Positions 11,601 to 26,600 of a stretch of 64,000 nucleotides of DNA are shown here, one piece after another. A program made the position numbers and the translations under genes. The stretch covers positions 85,867-149,866 of the forward strand of contig JAANDG010000356.1 of assembly GCA_036852015.1 (NCBI GenBank), written 5' to 3'. Position 1 is the stretch's first letter, and each line of letters opens with the position of its first letter. Under the pieces are notes generated by a model. The model was not told where the DNA came from. It did no database searches and saw nothing but the letters and a program-made list of their open reading frames with translations. This stretch comes from Pelodera strongyloides (lineage: Eukaryota > Nematoda > Chromadorea > Rhabditida > Rhabditidae).

Positions 11601-14600
11601 AAGACAGGCTCATAATAAATACGTGGTCTATTTATTCCTTTTTGGAAAGATGATGGCGTAGTCATGCACAACACATACGCGCATCGTTTGGGCAAGAAAA
11701 CGGTATTCGAAATAGGTATAATTTACATGGTGCCATGTGTTTGAGGGAATATCGATCGATAGAACGGGAAGTCCACTGAGACGTATCCATTTGTTATTGA
11801 TTGAGACGATTGTTTCCCTAGAAAAGGAGAATATAAGTAGTGTGTGACTACGGTAACTGTTCGAGTGGTCTCTCCGGAGGTAGAGAGCCATGTTGTTATT
11901 TTCGTTAAAGTAAAAACAAAGAAATAAAAATACTTACGGATTCGAAGCGTATTTCATGGCCACAAACGATGGAAATTCTTGCGTTGAAATTGTGTTTTCA
12001 ACTGCGTAAAATACCCATCCACAGAGAGTGAACTCCCTAGAAAAAATAATAACTTTCTCATTTTCTTTCTACAGGATTTGGACTTTTTTTCTACAGGATT
12101 TGGATACTTTAAGGCGATACTGCAAGAGGTTTTGAAACGTGCTAGTCTGATACGTATAATATGTAAATTGTGTTCATTCTTTGCACTTTCCGACAAAGAT
12201 GGGCCTAATGCATGGGAACGCAGGTGTCCATTTCAAAAACAACGTGCCACACCACTTTAAAACTTATGGCAAATACCTGGCCAAAGTCAAAGGCATAGCC
12301 TGGGATACAAGTCGTTGAATGTTTTCTCTTCCATTGAAATATAAGTTGAATGCGGCTTCAGTTTCTGAAAAGATTATTAGACAACGCAGTCCGAACGCGG
12401 GTGTTTTATGCATGAGGAAATTGTTTAGTTGTATGGAATTTTTTTCCCATTTATAAAGTATAAAGTAAACGTACCAATTTCGCAATGCACTCCAGTGTAC
12501 CCAGATGAGCAATTGCAATACGCTTTCACTACGGTTAGATTGGATTCGATCAGAGAAGGATACTGACTATCCAGGCAACTTCCATTGTGGAAGCAAGTGA
12601 AGCCTGAGGAACAGGATTCCTGAACAATTAGGGAGTTTAGAAGGAAAAAGTTTGCCCATAATCTTTATTAGTTTCTGAATTTGGTCAATAGCTTGGTGAA
12701 CAAATGTAATCAAGTCAACAAAAAACATCACTAATAGAATAGAATAAAAAAAACTATCAATAAGCTCCAGTCCTTACTTTGATATCAAATTCGCACGTCT
12801 CTCCGCTGTATCCCTCCTCACAGTCACAAAGCGCACCACGGCCGACTTCAACTCTAAAATTATCTTTATTATCGTTGAATGTTTATTTCGATACGTCAAT
12901 ATCCTGTGGTTTAATGCTCATCGTGTTATGCAAGCGCATCAACAGCGTGTTATTTTCTGTGCGGGAATTTGAATTTTTTTGGTTTGAACTTACTTGAATA
13001 ATAAGAAACTCACACGCACTCTCCATAGATTCCACAGAAAATATCTTCACAACTTTGTTCGATTAACTCGCAATTTCTACCGATAAAACCTGGAAATAGA
13101 GAGTACAGAGAAACACATCTCAATCATAAAATACCGATGTTGGCGGGTCTAGTGCTTACCTATTATGTATAAGGTGGCGGGGGCAAAGTTGTTCTCCTCC
13201 GCGTGCGGCGCGCTTCTGGCTCACCTGCGGCCCAAGTATTTTCATGCGTCAATTTCCTACCCAGAGAAAAGTGGATGATTGACAAAGCTCCACATACAAC
13301 TTACCTTTAAAGCAATTGCATATGTATCCATCCACGGGATTCTCTATACAAGTGGCGCCGTTCAGGCATGGATACAAAGTACAGTAGGATATTCTAATTT
13401 CGCACAGGGACCCACGCCATCCGGGAGGGCACTCACATACTGGCACTGAGGATCCTAAACTTATTTTATTGAGAAAATGTAAAAGGACAAAGCTTATGAA
13501 ACAGTAATTGTATGCGACTATACATACGCAATACACTCTAACAATAATTTGCATGACAACATTTGGGTAAGGCCCATGAAAATCACACTCGGTTACACAA
13601 GTTGTTGGTATATTTTGGAGATTTTACTGTAAAAATATTTACCTGCCACAAAATGACACGAGCCACCATTTCGACACGTACATGATGGGGGAGTACCTAA
13701 AAGAAACGAGACATGATGTAGAAGTATATCTGACCGTGTCATAAATATAATCAATATGATGAAAGGTTGACATGACAAGATAAATGTAGTTCTTATATTA
13801 TATAAGGTCTATCTTCAACGCGCCTTGTCCCTAATAAACATTGAAAATACATTACACGAACCTGTACATGAAATATTATCAGGCAAAAGCACTAAATCAG
13901 CATCCACGCTTGGTCCTATAATATTGATATGTTATGTCCCATTTCTTGTATCTTGTCCTTATTGGTAAGTTGGTTATTGGTAAGCAGTGATTAGCTATAG
14001 CTGCTCATTGTTCATTGTTTTGACTACCAACCGGGCATTGGTTGATGGTATTTATTATTCATTTAGTATAGTGATTATCTTACCACACCAACGTCCTCTT
14101 TCAGCAAGGGGTTTTAAGTTCAAGCTTAAATTGTCGACTCAAGTAACATAATATTCTTTGGTAATGGTCTACTTCATTCCGAAGTAATACAATACCTGTT
14201 TCCTTGTGTGACAGAATAATGCTTACCACTCGGTGGGCTACAGTTTGGCAGCGAATTATACGGCATCGTACACTCCATATAAGACTTCAGTTCTGATATA
14301 TGTAGGTCCTGAATGAAAATGATTTCTTCAAATACAGACGCCTGCATTTCGATATAAAGTAGAACAAGAACATCTGAGTTAGTTCATACAAACGAAACTC
14401 ACAATTAAATATGACGCTATGGCAAAAGTGTGGCATTGTTCCATGTTAACTGTTGCGTTACCATAATTGTGCGACATAGAACAAACGGAAGAGGAGAGAC
14501 GTTTTTCACAATATTTTCCGAAAGCCAAATAAAGCACGTTGTTATTCGCATCACGTTTTTAATGATAAGCGGACCACATTTACTTCACTGTATATCGTGG

Positions 14601-17600
14601 TTATGAGAAAGGGTTTCCCATTGCATACCTGCTTTGCATACACAATGCATCACCGGGTTCGTTCGTATGCAAATTGCGTTTGAAGAACAAGTAAAGGGAG
14701 GTGGACTGGGAGTGCAGTACTTTGATCGGGGATTGTACACAAAACCTGTGAAAAAAAAAATTAAAAAAAGAGTGCTTTTACTGGCTGGTTTTGATCGTAG
14801 AATGAACAAAAAAACTTGGCGTTCCCTCTTTAAGAAAATAAAGAGCTCCTCATGATAGGCATATTACGAAGAACTTCCGGAATGGACACATATTGTCGTG
14901 AGCCTATCCCTTTAAATGAAAGCTGACCTTGATGACATCGACAAACGAAAGAGTTGCCAAATGGTAGACATTCTCCATGAACGCAATCCATTTCCGAACA
15001 AAAATTCGACCTCGATAAGGATTTTTGATTCTCAATCGTGGTGCTCCGTTCGCAACGTGCCCCAGTAAAACCTGAAAAATTTGTTTACCTACGCCTGTAG
15101 TCTGAAGTACAACTTGAAGAGGATAACGTGTAAACTGAGATTCCGAACTTCCGAGCTTTTTAATTTAAAGCGAAATACCGGCCGGTGTTTGAAACACATC
15201 GAGTACACCAGCATCTTATGCAGCTTTCAAATGAACATTCGAGCAAATTCGAGCACTTTGATAAATACGTAGGAATTCAGCTGTCCATGATGCGTTTCAA
15301 AAACGGCGGTATTTCGCTTAAAAATAAAACCTACCTGTGGCAGTTACAGACGGATCCCTTGCTATGGGAGAATAAGCATGTTGCTCCATGAAAACAATAA
15401 TTGTTCTGACAAATATTTATAAAAAGTGTGCAGGAAGGGCCAAATCTTCCGGGATTACATGAAGAAGACGTTTCAATGAATTGTCCAATATCTGAAGTTC
15501 AAATAATTGCAAACCCTTCCACTTATGTGAAACATGTAGTATTTCCTCATAATGTTATAATTGTCAATCATTACGTTGCACTCAAATTTGCGTTTTATTC
15601 GGTCAGATTGAATTCAGTAATAGCATTTTCAAGATTTTTTGTAAAGAATTTGATGAAATCCAAAATTTTCACCCGGTACACAATCCAGGAATGAAATCGC
15701 TCCTTTTCTATTAGTTCTTGTTCCATTTGGACATCGGAGACACATATCAGCACGGGGCTTTTCTTGGTAGTGACCGGAAGGACAGGGATAGCACGGTGCT
15801 AAACCGCCTTCACCAAAGGTTCCATGGGCACAGATATCTAAAGAACAAGTTACTTCTGTGAGCTTACGTATATTTCACGCACGTAATTATTGGCTTATGT
15901 TTGTGCAGTTTTTTCTCTCTTTCTCGAGTGAGGTTTAGTGAGGTTTAAGTTTATTGAAGTAAAGATCCTGTATTTGGTCCGGAGGGATTTGTACGCTATA
16001 TAAATATACGATATCAAAGTAAGGTAATAATCGATAACTTACCTCTACAGTCTTTAGGAGATATCGATCGACCAGTGAGCGTATTTTTATGAAGAGGGCA
16101 AGGGATACAAGACGTAGAGAAAGCAAAATGTTGAAAAGTGTTCTTGGGACACGGTGAACATGGAGAGAGTCCAGAGAAAGAGAAGAAACCAGGAGGGCAA
16201 ATCTCTGCAGAGAGAATAAAGTACATTTTGACACTGTTTCTTTTATGAAGCATGAGTGAAATCGAGCATTACCACATGATCAAGTTACACAATGCAAGGA
16301 AGGTGTGACACTGTGACATGTGACATGTCTCTATTATCTTGTCTTTGTAAGAAAAAAATAAAGTACATAAAAATGAATACCAATGCATGATTTCGGACTG
16401 AGTGCTCCCTCTGTTAGAGTAAACGTCCCCGTCGGACAGGATGTACATGTTTTGGAAGAAATTCCTGTAGAGAATAAGCCTCTCGGACAAGGAAGACAAC
16501 GATTTCCTGTTATGTACCAACCACGAGGGCAGACAACTGAAAAGATAATTCTGACAGGAAAGAATATCTTTAAAAAAACAATGTGGTTTGGCCACGGTTA
16601 TCACAGCTTTTGGAGCGAAAAACAAATATGTGAAATCAGTAGATCTTTTCCCATCGTTTCGTAAGCATGTATCAATGAAAATGCACTTACACTAAAGGGA
16701 GAAAACCCCTAAACCTACCGCAAGTATTCTTTCCATACGGTACAGTTCCTTCTACACATTTCTCTTCATTATGATGTATGCATCCTCTGAATGTACATGG
16801 GCAAGAAGCGTCTAATCTGAGGAGTGAGGCCTTTCTGGAGAGCAGAATTCTACAATGATCTCCCAGGGAGGAGTTCCATCGAAGTGTTATGGATATTGTC
16901 CCTTCCCTCACTGAACAATCAGTGACAGAAGATGACACGGGATGGCACAGGGTATCCAGAAGGAACAGCATCTGACGACGGAGCTGAAAAACTATTAGGT
17001 ACAATCTACAGAACTAATTTCAAATCTTTTGTGGTCACGGTTACGATACTATTTTTTTCTCTTAACGAATGTAGCGGTTTGGGGTTTGCATATGATAACA
17101 ATCTAGTTCTTATTAAAAAGTCGAGTCTTTGGCAAACTACAAAAACAAGTTCCCAGGTGTATCAACAATAAAAAAAACCAAAAATCTTATTACTACGGCT
17201 CTTCCCATTAATTTTTGAGGCGTGTTTAGTATACAATAAATATGTAATAATAAAAAGGACTTATCAACGGCAGAAAGGCACAAGCCCCATGGCCCACGTA
17301 GAATCGAAATGTTGATGAAAGAGACTTGTGATCACTTCTAAACTTGGATATTATTCCGTTTACTCGGCATAATGAAATAACAGAATATTTCTGCGATTAC
17401 AAACCTATCAAACTTTGGCAGTGAACATGGTACAAACACTTCTATCTATATGATGAGAGTATAATACAGACCAATTTCAACTTATTAAAAAAGCAAGTGA
17501 TGCTTTCACGGCCGATTTCGCTTTACTTTGAATTGCAATATACTTCACCTTGCACTGTGGAAACGGCACTAGTTCCGTGGAATAAGCTTTGATTGACTCC

Positions 17601-20600
17601 TTTCCAGGAGCGAGTACTTCCCACCCAGAAGAAGGAGAACAACGCAGCTTTCGGGGCTGTAAATTATTTGATTCCAATGATTTTTTTTAATAAAAAAAAA
17701 AATTATATAAAATTTCTTACCGATACATAGTAAACCTTACGCTATGCAGTTGTGAAGCCGGTTGTAGTGCGAATTTGAAAAGCATTCGCGCTGTAATAAA
17801 TTTTATCTTATATTTTAAAATAGCTTCTGATCTTTCCATAAATATTAGTTCAACCTCCTCTGTCCATTTCGTGCATAATGGTGTACAATAGAGTTCCAAT
17901 CCAGTATTGGACATTAAACCATAGGGTAGTACAGTTACTCTAAATAAGGAACGTTAGAAGACACGTTACAAACCTGAGTAACGCACATGATTCTTTTTAC
18001 AAACGGGAAATTAAATACCATTTTACCGAATTATATAACGACATACCTTCCATACGCATAAACGTTGTACATTTGTCCGTGCAACCGTTTTCGTAAACCG
18101 CGGAAATTTTCAGAAGATATGGTATTTCGGGGTGATGTTGTAATAAATTCAAAACACGAGTAGGATCTTAAAAAATTATCTTATTTAATAAAAATAGAAA
18201 AAGTATTCTTGATGAGTGAGAAACGAGGTGACACTCCTATATTTACTACTCCATTTTCTTATTATTATTAGTATACCTTTATATTCTATACAAATTCAAA
18301 TAGATAGTTAATATAACTAATTCGTGTATATATTACGACTTTAATTAATATTCAGTTTCTTTTTTTTCTATTTTTCCTTTTAAATTATGATATATGCTAT
18401 CTATGACAATGAGCAAGACGGTTCACTCGCCTTCTATAAAAAGTTGGGCATCAGTCCTAAGGAGTCTTGATCTCAAAATACTTTGTAATTCTTCTAACGA
18501 TTGTATTTTGTTGATCGATATCCGCTCTGGGCACAACAAAAATGTATCGCACCTTTCTGAAAATAATGCAATCATTGACGTTAAGCTATTGATTTGCTTA
18601 TCTTCCTTAGCTTACAACCTTACATCATATTTTTATTTGCCACGTGACACTTTTCTACTCGTTAGAGAAACAAGAAATACTGGTTTTATAGTTTTATTCA
18701 TCGAGCCATAAGTCGATAAGTCAACCCTTAAAAGTTTCTTAGAAGTTTCTTCAGATCTCTTATACGATACTCTATGAGTTCCGTTGTTCTGTATAACGAA
18801 AACGATAACGAAATGTTTGCAGCCTCCCGTACTTTTGCGTACAATTCTTGTCGAGCAAGTTCTCGTATTTTCATGCACATCAGTAACATTCCATTCAATA
18901 CTTTGCAAATCTTCAGGGATTGTTGTATAATAATCGAATAGATTAGGCATGTTTGTGCGGATAGAAATGGGCGGAGAATTGTCAAATATTTCTGGTGGGC
19001 GGAGAAATACAGGCCACGCCCAGCCATTGACTATCTCAACCTGAAATTAAGTTAAAAGTCTAAAATATATAAAGCCGAATGCAGTATAGGGGAAAACAAA
19101 CCGTTAAACATGCTCACAAAAATTTAAGGATGAAGAAATCTCTCGGCGTCTATTGTCCGACCTTTCCATAGCACAGTAAAAAAGTAACTTGGAAAGGGAC
19201 TCAATATTTTTTTGTAATAATGCTAAAAGATTTCCATACAAAACAAATTAAAACTCACAATTATCTCGTTCTGGCATATAATTTGCAGCGGTTGATTGTC
19301 AATACAGTCTGGAGGTCCGTGGGAGAGCACTGCCGGAGAAGTCTAAAGTATCTTTACCTTTACATCCATCCAGCCATCTAACCATCTGTTTATATGTGTT
19401 ATGTAATCAATAAACATGACTGGGCAGGTTGGATATATTCTGTTTCAAGGCTTACAATACTTAGTCAGCAAAGTTCGATTGAAAATACTCTCACATGTCC
19501 GCAAGACTGTTGCAGAAGTCCGGAACAGCAACTGAACATCTGATGAAGCACGAGGCAAATGAAATTGCTAATGGATAGGAACTTAAACATGGTAATGGTT
19601 GAAGAAGTTAATCCTGGTATCTATATACCATAGACCATGGTAGTGTTAGTTCTCCTAGCGTCGAAGGATTACTGCAAATTATATGTCATATTCAATATGA
19701 ACATTTGTTCGTAACATTGCATAAATCCGAAACCTGGTTCTGTTGGTTGTGCATTCCTGCTCACAGTATTGTCTCTTTCTAATACTTCCATCAGTCAGTT
19801 GGGTGACCGAAGACTTGCAATATTCATTCGGGCCACATGTTTTCGTGCTACCGCAGTCCCCATCCTCGCACACATAGCAAATTGGACCTGAATTTAAACA
19901 CATTTACAAGGTCAATAAATATTAAACAATTTAAATGAGAAAAACGCATAGTTATAAATCAATATGACGTTACCTCTCGGGACGCACTTGTCTTCAACGA
20001 GTGTATGCGTCCCAGGCAACACATGAGGAAAGAGTTGAGGAGGTCCATCTAAAATTATTCTTTCGAAACTAAATACGCACACAAAATGATGATCAAACTT
20101 CTCGCGCCAAGATACATATACATAAAAGTGAACAATATTGAAAATAGAATAATAAAAAAAATATAAGGAAACCAAATACCGTCCAATACTCAGCAAACTG
20201 CAAATGAGGGTGCAATCATGTGGCATTTCCTCACAAATTCCGGGACAATGCTATCTTTTGCTAAGCGAATGTCTGAAGTAGCTGGTCCAATGTGAATCTG
20301 GAAGAAAAACTCATTTCAATCAAGTTCAAGTTAAATACTGTGTTATTCGCGGTAATACTAGAAGTGAGCGAGGGTAGAGCGGCGCACAGGAACGCAGGCG
20401 ATTCGTCGTTTTCTGGTTTTTATTTGAATATGTAAACAAGAGCTCCAAATTATGAATACTCACCTGTGGACAGTAAATTGCTTCCAGTTGCAATTGAATT
20501 ATCTGAACGGGTCTTTTTGGGACAAGAAGTATAGATATTGGTGATTTACACGATATGGGTAGCTTGTTTTCCATCTGAACATCAAATAATTAATGTCACT

Positions 20601-23600
20601 AACTACATTATTTCAGGCTCTATTCCTCGGATGTACTATACAGAGGAACTTTTTCAATATACAGTTATCAGTACATTTCGTATTGTTAGGTTACATGAAA
20701 ATGGTTGATTCCAATTCATTTTGAACGGTTCTGAAAATGTGTCAAGAAACAATTCATTCGTCAAAGTAAATCCAAACCTCAGTGATTGTAAATGTTGAAG
20801 CAAATGAGGCAATATGAGGATGTGAGTTCGCGGTCCCGCAGCGAATTTCTACCGTAGCCAGAGATGGATATGAGAAAATAATCGATAATTGTAAATTCTG
20901 CGGGGCCACTTCAATGGAAGAAATTAAGAGGTATCTGGAAATGTTACTTTGGTAACTCCGTGGTTTTCAGTAAAAAAAATACCTCCATATTCTTTCTCCC
21001 GCATGTCAATGTTGATTTACTATCAATAATTCGTAAAGGCTATTTCAAATTATAAAAATAATAAACTTTTTAATTTAATTTCATCTTACGAGTTCTCCAC
21101 ATAGAGTTCGTAGCTGCAATTTGTTAAATAACCACTGAAAATGTATGTTTCAATGAAATTAAATAAGTAAACGAGGCACGGATGTAAACAGTCCGGCAAG
21201 GGAAACATAATAAAAAGTTTTCTTAGGGCTTACATAAAAGTTTCTAGCTTCACTCAAGAATCAGTCTATCAGACCAGCTTTTGCGTACTGTAAGGAAGAG
21301 AAACTCACATCAGTGCTCATTGTTCTATTCGCATTTGGTGCAGACAAGACGTCGAACAACACTTCTGAACAATTTACAGTGATATTGTTGTTTCACATAA
21401 CTTAGTAGTTTCACCTGTATTTATTTCTTTGAGATTATTTTGGTCCTGATATATTATTAGTTATTCTTATGAAATGTTAGAAGCGAAGGGTGCTAAACTT
21501 TCCCAACTTACTCGATCCAGCATAAATCGCATCTCCATTCCAAATGTTATCATTGATTGTTAAATTGAAATCCCTCCGCTCAACAATTTTTCCGTCAATT
21601 TCCGATATACACGAGTAAATTCCGCTGTCAGAAGGCTGAAAAATAATATGTTTACTTTTTCACAGGCTTCGGTTTATGTGGTGCTATTGCTCCGGTGGAT
21701 TTTTTTCTCTTCTACAGTGATTTTTGCATTTTTTTCAGATCAACAGTGAAAATTAATAAGCCGTGAATATGAACAAAGATTGCAAAATGGATCATTTTCT
21801 AGGTTGAAAAAAAATTCTCAACTTCCTACTTGAGCTGACTGTCTGTAGTAGAGAACTTGAGAATGGGCGGTCATACTTCCTTCAACATTTCTGGGTTAGA
21901 AGCATTTAATTTATCACGACATTGAAAACACTAGTGTAGGATTTATTTAGAAACAAACATTCAAAAGTAGTTGTCAGATTATTAATTACTAAAAGATCGG
22001 CTCACCTCAAATAGTGAGGTTTTTTTTTTTGTTTCTTTATTTTCTATACGGGATAGTAAAAATTTGGAATAGAAAACTAGTGTGTATTCAATAATCACGA
22101 GATATTAGGTGATAAAGTGGGTGATCGATCGGCCCGAAATGAAAAAGTGTAATGTCCTGCCTTGTTTGTATGGGACCATTAACACTTTTCATTCCGGGCC
22201 GATCAATCCACACTTTATCACCTAATATATCCGTGAGTATTAAAATAAAACACTACTTTTTGAATTCCAAATTTTATTATCCCTTATAGAAAATAAGAAA
22301 CAAAAAAAACAGACACATTTGAGGGTGAGCCGGACCCTTTAAAGGGAAATACGGCGGGTTTTGAAAATCATCGAGTATTCCCTGCTTTCCTATGCTTCAT
22401 ATGAAAATGATCATAAATTTGAATAAAAAAAATAGACCCCCCAATAGACCCCTTTTAGATAACTGCAGACGAATGCTGATAGTTCAGATGCGTTTCAAAA
22501 ACGGCTGGTATTTCGCTTTAAGTCGCCTCAGGCGTCGATAGCCGTCTGGTGAATATATATTTAGAATAAAAAATTGAGCTTAATTGGAGAAAATTAGCGT
22601 AAATACGTAAGAATTCAGTTTCCACAATGCGGTGCAAAAACCGGACGGGATTTCGCTTTAAAAAACATGAAGGACCTACTTGTTCCGGAAATTACAGTAC
22701 ACTGTAATGGTTGATTCTTGGGAGTAGCATATGTTTGAAGAGTCGAGGAAGGCATCCCCGAACCATCAGAGGAGACACTCAACACCGACAACCATCTGAT
22801 TGCAATCTTTTAATTAGGCGAATTCCAGGGTTGGCTTACAAATGGTGTACAGAGGGATACTAACCATGTGGAAGATTGTCGATGCACTGAATGCGAGTGC
22901 TTTACTTATAGCGTTTCTAATACGGGTTGAAAGTGGCTTCGGTGTTATAGTTATTATGTAAATTATAATTGTGGTCTCTAGTATTATTATTTTTCTCGTA
23001 ATTAGCGGGAAAAAAAAGATTTGTCTTTTTCACCAACTGTTTTGGAACTTGGCTTTATTGGCTTTCAAATTACCTGATATTGTATAGTTCGATAAACGCA
23101 TTAAAGTGCCGTTTCTCCTGGTTTTACAAAATTTGTCTCCGGAATGAGCAATTGGTTGATGAATATGGCAACCAATAGGAGACAATCAGGAATGGTGTGC
23201 CAGGGAATCGCTGGAATACACCATTATAAAAATCAAATCGAGGAGGTATCGCCCATTTCTATCCGGACTGCCAATACCTCATACAGATCATTGACAGTAT
23301 TGGGCTCCGGAGGAAAGGTGCTCATTTTACCCCAGGAAGCGAACAACTGCGATTGAGCAGGGAGGATCTTTTTGTGAACTCTGCAAATTGCTTCTAACCT
23401 TTCATTTACTTGCATTAAGCTGAAGGCTGAAACGACTTCCTTTTTGGGAATATAATTGAGTTGCTTCGTTCATTCAAGACAGTAGACTACTTTCGGGGTC
23501 CAAGCGGGGGATGATTTCGATCACCCGTTACTGCTCACTTACATACAGACAAATTTTGTTCATTTGGGTAGGATATCATTATATTCCTTGTGAACATACC

Positions 23601-26600
23601 ATTACAAGTAATTTTCTCCTCTCCTTGTAGCATCATTCCATTTGCACAAAAGAACTCTATGTGAGCTCCAGGAACTGGTATTTCAGAGTCAATGTTGTAC
23701 TTTAAATGCTCCTTTTGAGATATTAAAAACAGAAGGGAAGGGCAGGAAAAAGCTGAAAATAAGTGTGGACATACACATTTGATATTATATTAAAAAAGGA
23801 GCTCACAATATTACTTGAAAAGGCCTGAAACATAAAGAAACTAGGTGATAACAGGTTTAAAAAAAAATACGAGGTTTATGCACTAGGAAATACGAACACT
23901 AGTTTTAAACGGGACACTCATGCACACCGCTAATAATAAAAGAGACTTTGTTATGGCATATAAAGGTAGCCCCATTAATATAAAACTCAAAAACGCACGT
24001 CTACATTGCGGTAATTCACCAATCCAACGCCCGTTCATACCACACAACGGGTCGAAACCAAATTTCGTGAAACCATTCTGTAAAATGTCTTCTTCGGGAT
24101 AAACAATACTATTTGGTATTTGTCGTAACCTCAAGAACATATCATATACGTGAAACTATTCTTTCTAATAAATGTACTAAACATCCTCTCAGAAACATGG
24201 CGTTTTTATCTGATGGTAAATAAAGAAAATGTACAACACACCCTGCACTGCACTCTAGCAACTTCAAATGGAGAATAGTGTTCTTTGTCAAATGTTAGAT
24301 TTGTTGAACGATCAGGCACGCAGACTGATTCTGAAAATATTTTTGTATGGTAAGATTGTGGATCATTTAGAAAGACATGTCCATGAAAAAAACATTTCAT
24401 TCACAAAAAAAAAGATTCTAAACAGTCTAACCTCTAAAGGTAATGAGATCGTATGCATACAGCAATTTGCGCTTCTCTAGCAGTTTGCCGTTCTTATTAG
24501 AGATGCAAATTATTTTCTAATAAACATAAGCCTATGGAAAAACGGAAAAAAACCACCGACTAGTTCTATTGATTCCTTGCAAATTTCCCATTTTATCTGG
24601 GAACATCGGAATTTATGGGGAAATAGACGGGACTTCATGAATGGACCCGATGAGGAGGAAGGAGTTATTCCACATTCGTCACATATTCCAAAATATCGTT
24701 TTTGTTTTCTTCCAGTAGAATCGTCCCGCTTTCCAAAGAAGAAACGTGACACCCGGGAGAATTTTTTTCTGAAGGCATTTATGTAATCAGTTTTTATACA
24801 TTTAAAGGGAAAGGGCTACTGCGCCCTATAGTGGACTTGTGCGCGAATGGTGGAGCACTTGCGACGCACTTTCAGCAAAAAGTCGCAACATGCACGCCAT
24901 TTTTCCGCTACGCAAGCTGACCGCCTTGTATCAGGCGCAATTGCTGTTTAGTCACGTATATATCATATATGAAAGCTAATGAATAGCATGTAATTTTACA
25001 TATAAAGAAACATGAATCATTAACAAATTGATAAAAAAACCTTAATATCAACTTGAATCCTGATACCTATGTTGTATCAGCAGTATCAAAATTGTTTTCT
25101 ATCGCAACTAATGATGACAAAACATGTGGTCGGAACTGTACGCCTTTCAATGCACCGGAATGGTATTTTTCTAGCGCTTTTTCATGTTTATGGAGAAGTA
25201 TGTAGTTCGCCTATAACTTATAAAATAATAATAAGTGGGAATAACACTGTAACCTTTCTTATGAATATTTTTTAGCACTGCATCGGACTTTATATTACTT
25301 CTACAAAAGAAAATAAAGCAAATGGTAATTGAAATTCACTCACAATCGAGTATAATTCCCAGTCCTGTTTTCCGTCAAAAATAGTGAAGTTACGATAAAT
25401 TTCTTCAGGTGTAATGCAGGTGATTTCTGGAAATGAAATATACTAGACCTAAACGATAACCTCATGAAAACCAAATGCATTTCAGTTTGTTTGGTAAAAG
25501 TTGAGTAAAAACTGCTCTTGGCTGTTGTTTACTTGGTTTAGCAAGGGAAAATAAATTGTACCACGTCTTTTAAAGTTCAGACACGTATAAAGTTTTTATC
25601 ATAATCGTTCTGGGAATAAACCTCACAGATACTCAAATGTGCCTGTATTAAAAAAATGTTTGGCTTTTAGATTTCTAAAAAAAACTGTTTACAATGTGGT
25701 GACGGGTTCCATTCTTCATTTCGTAAGCACTCCGAAGTAAATTTTGTCTTATTCAATTCTGATTTATATAATGGAAAGCATTGGACAGTAATAGTTGAAT
25801 AATTTAATTTCCTTTGGAAATCCAATGGAATTGCATTGTGAAGGTGCGGAAGAAGACAATTTGAATTCGAAAAATTTTCACAAAAATCATTTCTTGACCA
25901 CGAACCACCCGGAACACATAGTAGTGGATTTTGACGTTTGAAACGAAAATCGGGAATTGATTCTATTTAATAATAACAAAAATAAAACTCTAAGAGGGCC
26001 GTGTCCCTCTTCACTTTAAAGGGATAGGTTCACCTCGAAGTGCCCCTTTTTTATAATTCTATTGATAGTATGACCTATGACGGTCAAAATTGCGAAAATT
26101 GCAGTAAAATTCCTTTGCTCCCCGAGGTAGGAGAGCTTGCTCAAAAAGAGCTAAACTACCTCGAATCTATAAAAACAATTGGGGTACCGCAGCCATGGTA
26201 TGTGGGAAATAGGGCAGCCGGGCTGGAGACGCTAGAAAATACAGGCCCTTTTTCATCCTCTGTCTATCACAACAATAACTGCACCTGCAGTCTTCCTGCG
26301 CTATTTCCCACATACCATGGCTGCGGTACCCCAATTGTTTTATAGGTTCGAGGTAGTTTAGCTTTTTTGAGCAAACTCTCCTACCTCGGGGAGCAAAGGA
26401 AAATTTACTGAAGTTTCGGCATTTTGACCGTCATAGGTCATAGGTCATACTATCAACTTAAATTATAAAAAAAGGTGCAATTCGAGGGGAACCTATCCCT
26501 TTAACGCGGTAGGCCACGTTGGTTCAGAAACGAGTTATTCGTCGGAAAAATTTGCATAGGAACACACATTACTTAACCTCTTGCTACATTCCACATTTAC

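Larger units (their letters stand above)
12480..15510 (-). other. Giant gene: EGF-like repeat array
   Basis: Exons at about 15349-15500, 14932-15070, 14630-14750, 14225-14310, 13643-13695, 13305-13455, 13015-13090, 12780-12855 and 12485-12620 carry consecutive six-Cys modules. Examples are [34 protein letters not shown] and [12 protein letters not shown]. Several Gly-Phe acceptor junctions (GFTGARC, GFIGRNC) show the usual phase-1 modular exons of EGF arrays. One element of family A lies in the intron at 15164-15321. Confidence 0.8.
20320..22800 (-). other. Giant gene: Ig-like domain and unassigned exons
   Basis: Exon about 22683-22795 ([11 protein letters not shown] ... PLQCTV) and exon about 21515-21637 ([11 protein letters not shown]) form the two halves of an Ig-like domain with the D-x-G-x-Y-x-C signature. 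They are separated by a 1.1 kb intron that holds two palindromic elements. Exons at about 20775-20938 ([13 protein letters not shown]), 20460-20572 and 20180-20295 carry isolated cysteines that I cannot assign to a family. Confidence 0.6.

Noticed and set aside
26040..26345. 101-codon plus-strand ORF
   Set aside because: It lies entirely in the arms of the 490 bp palindromic element.
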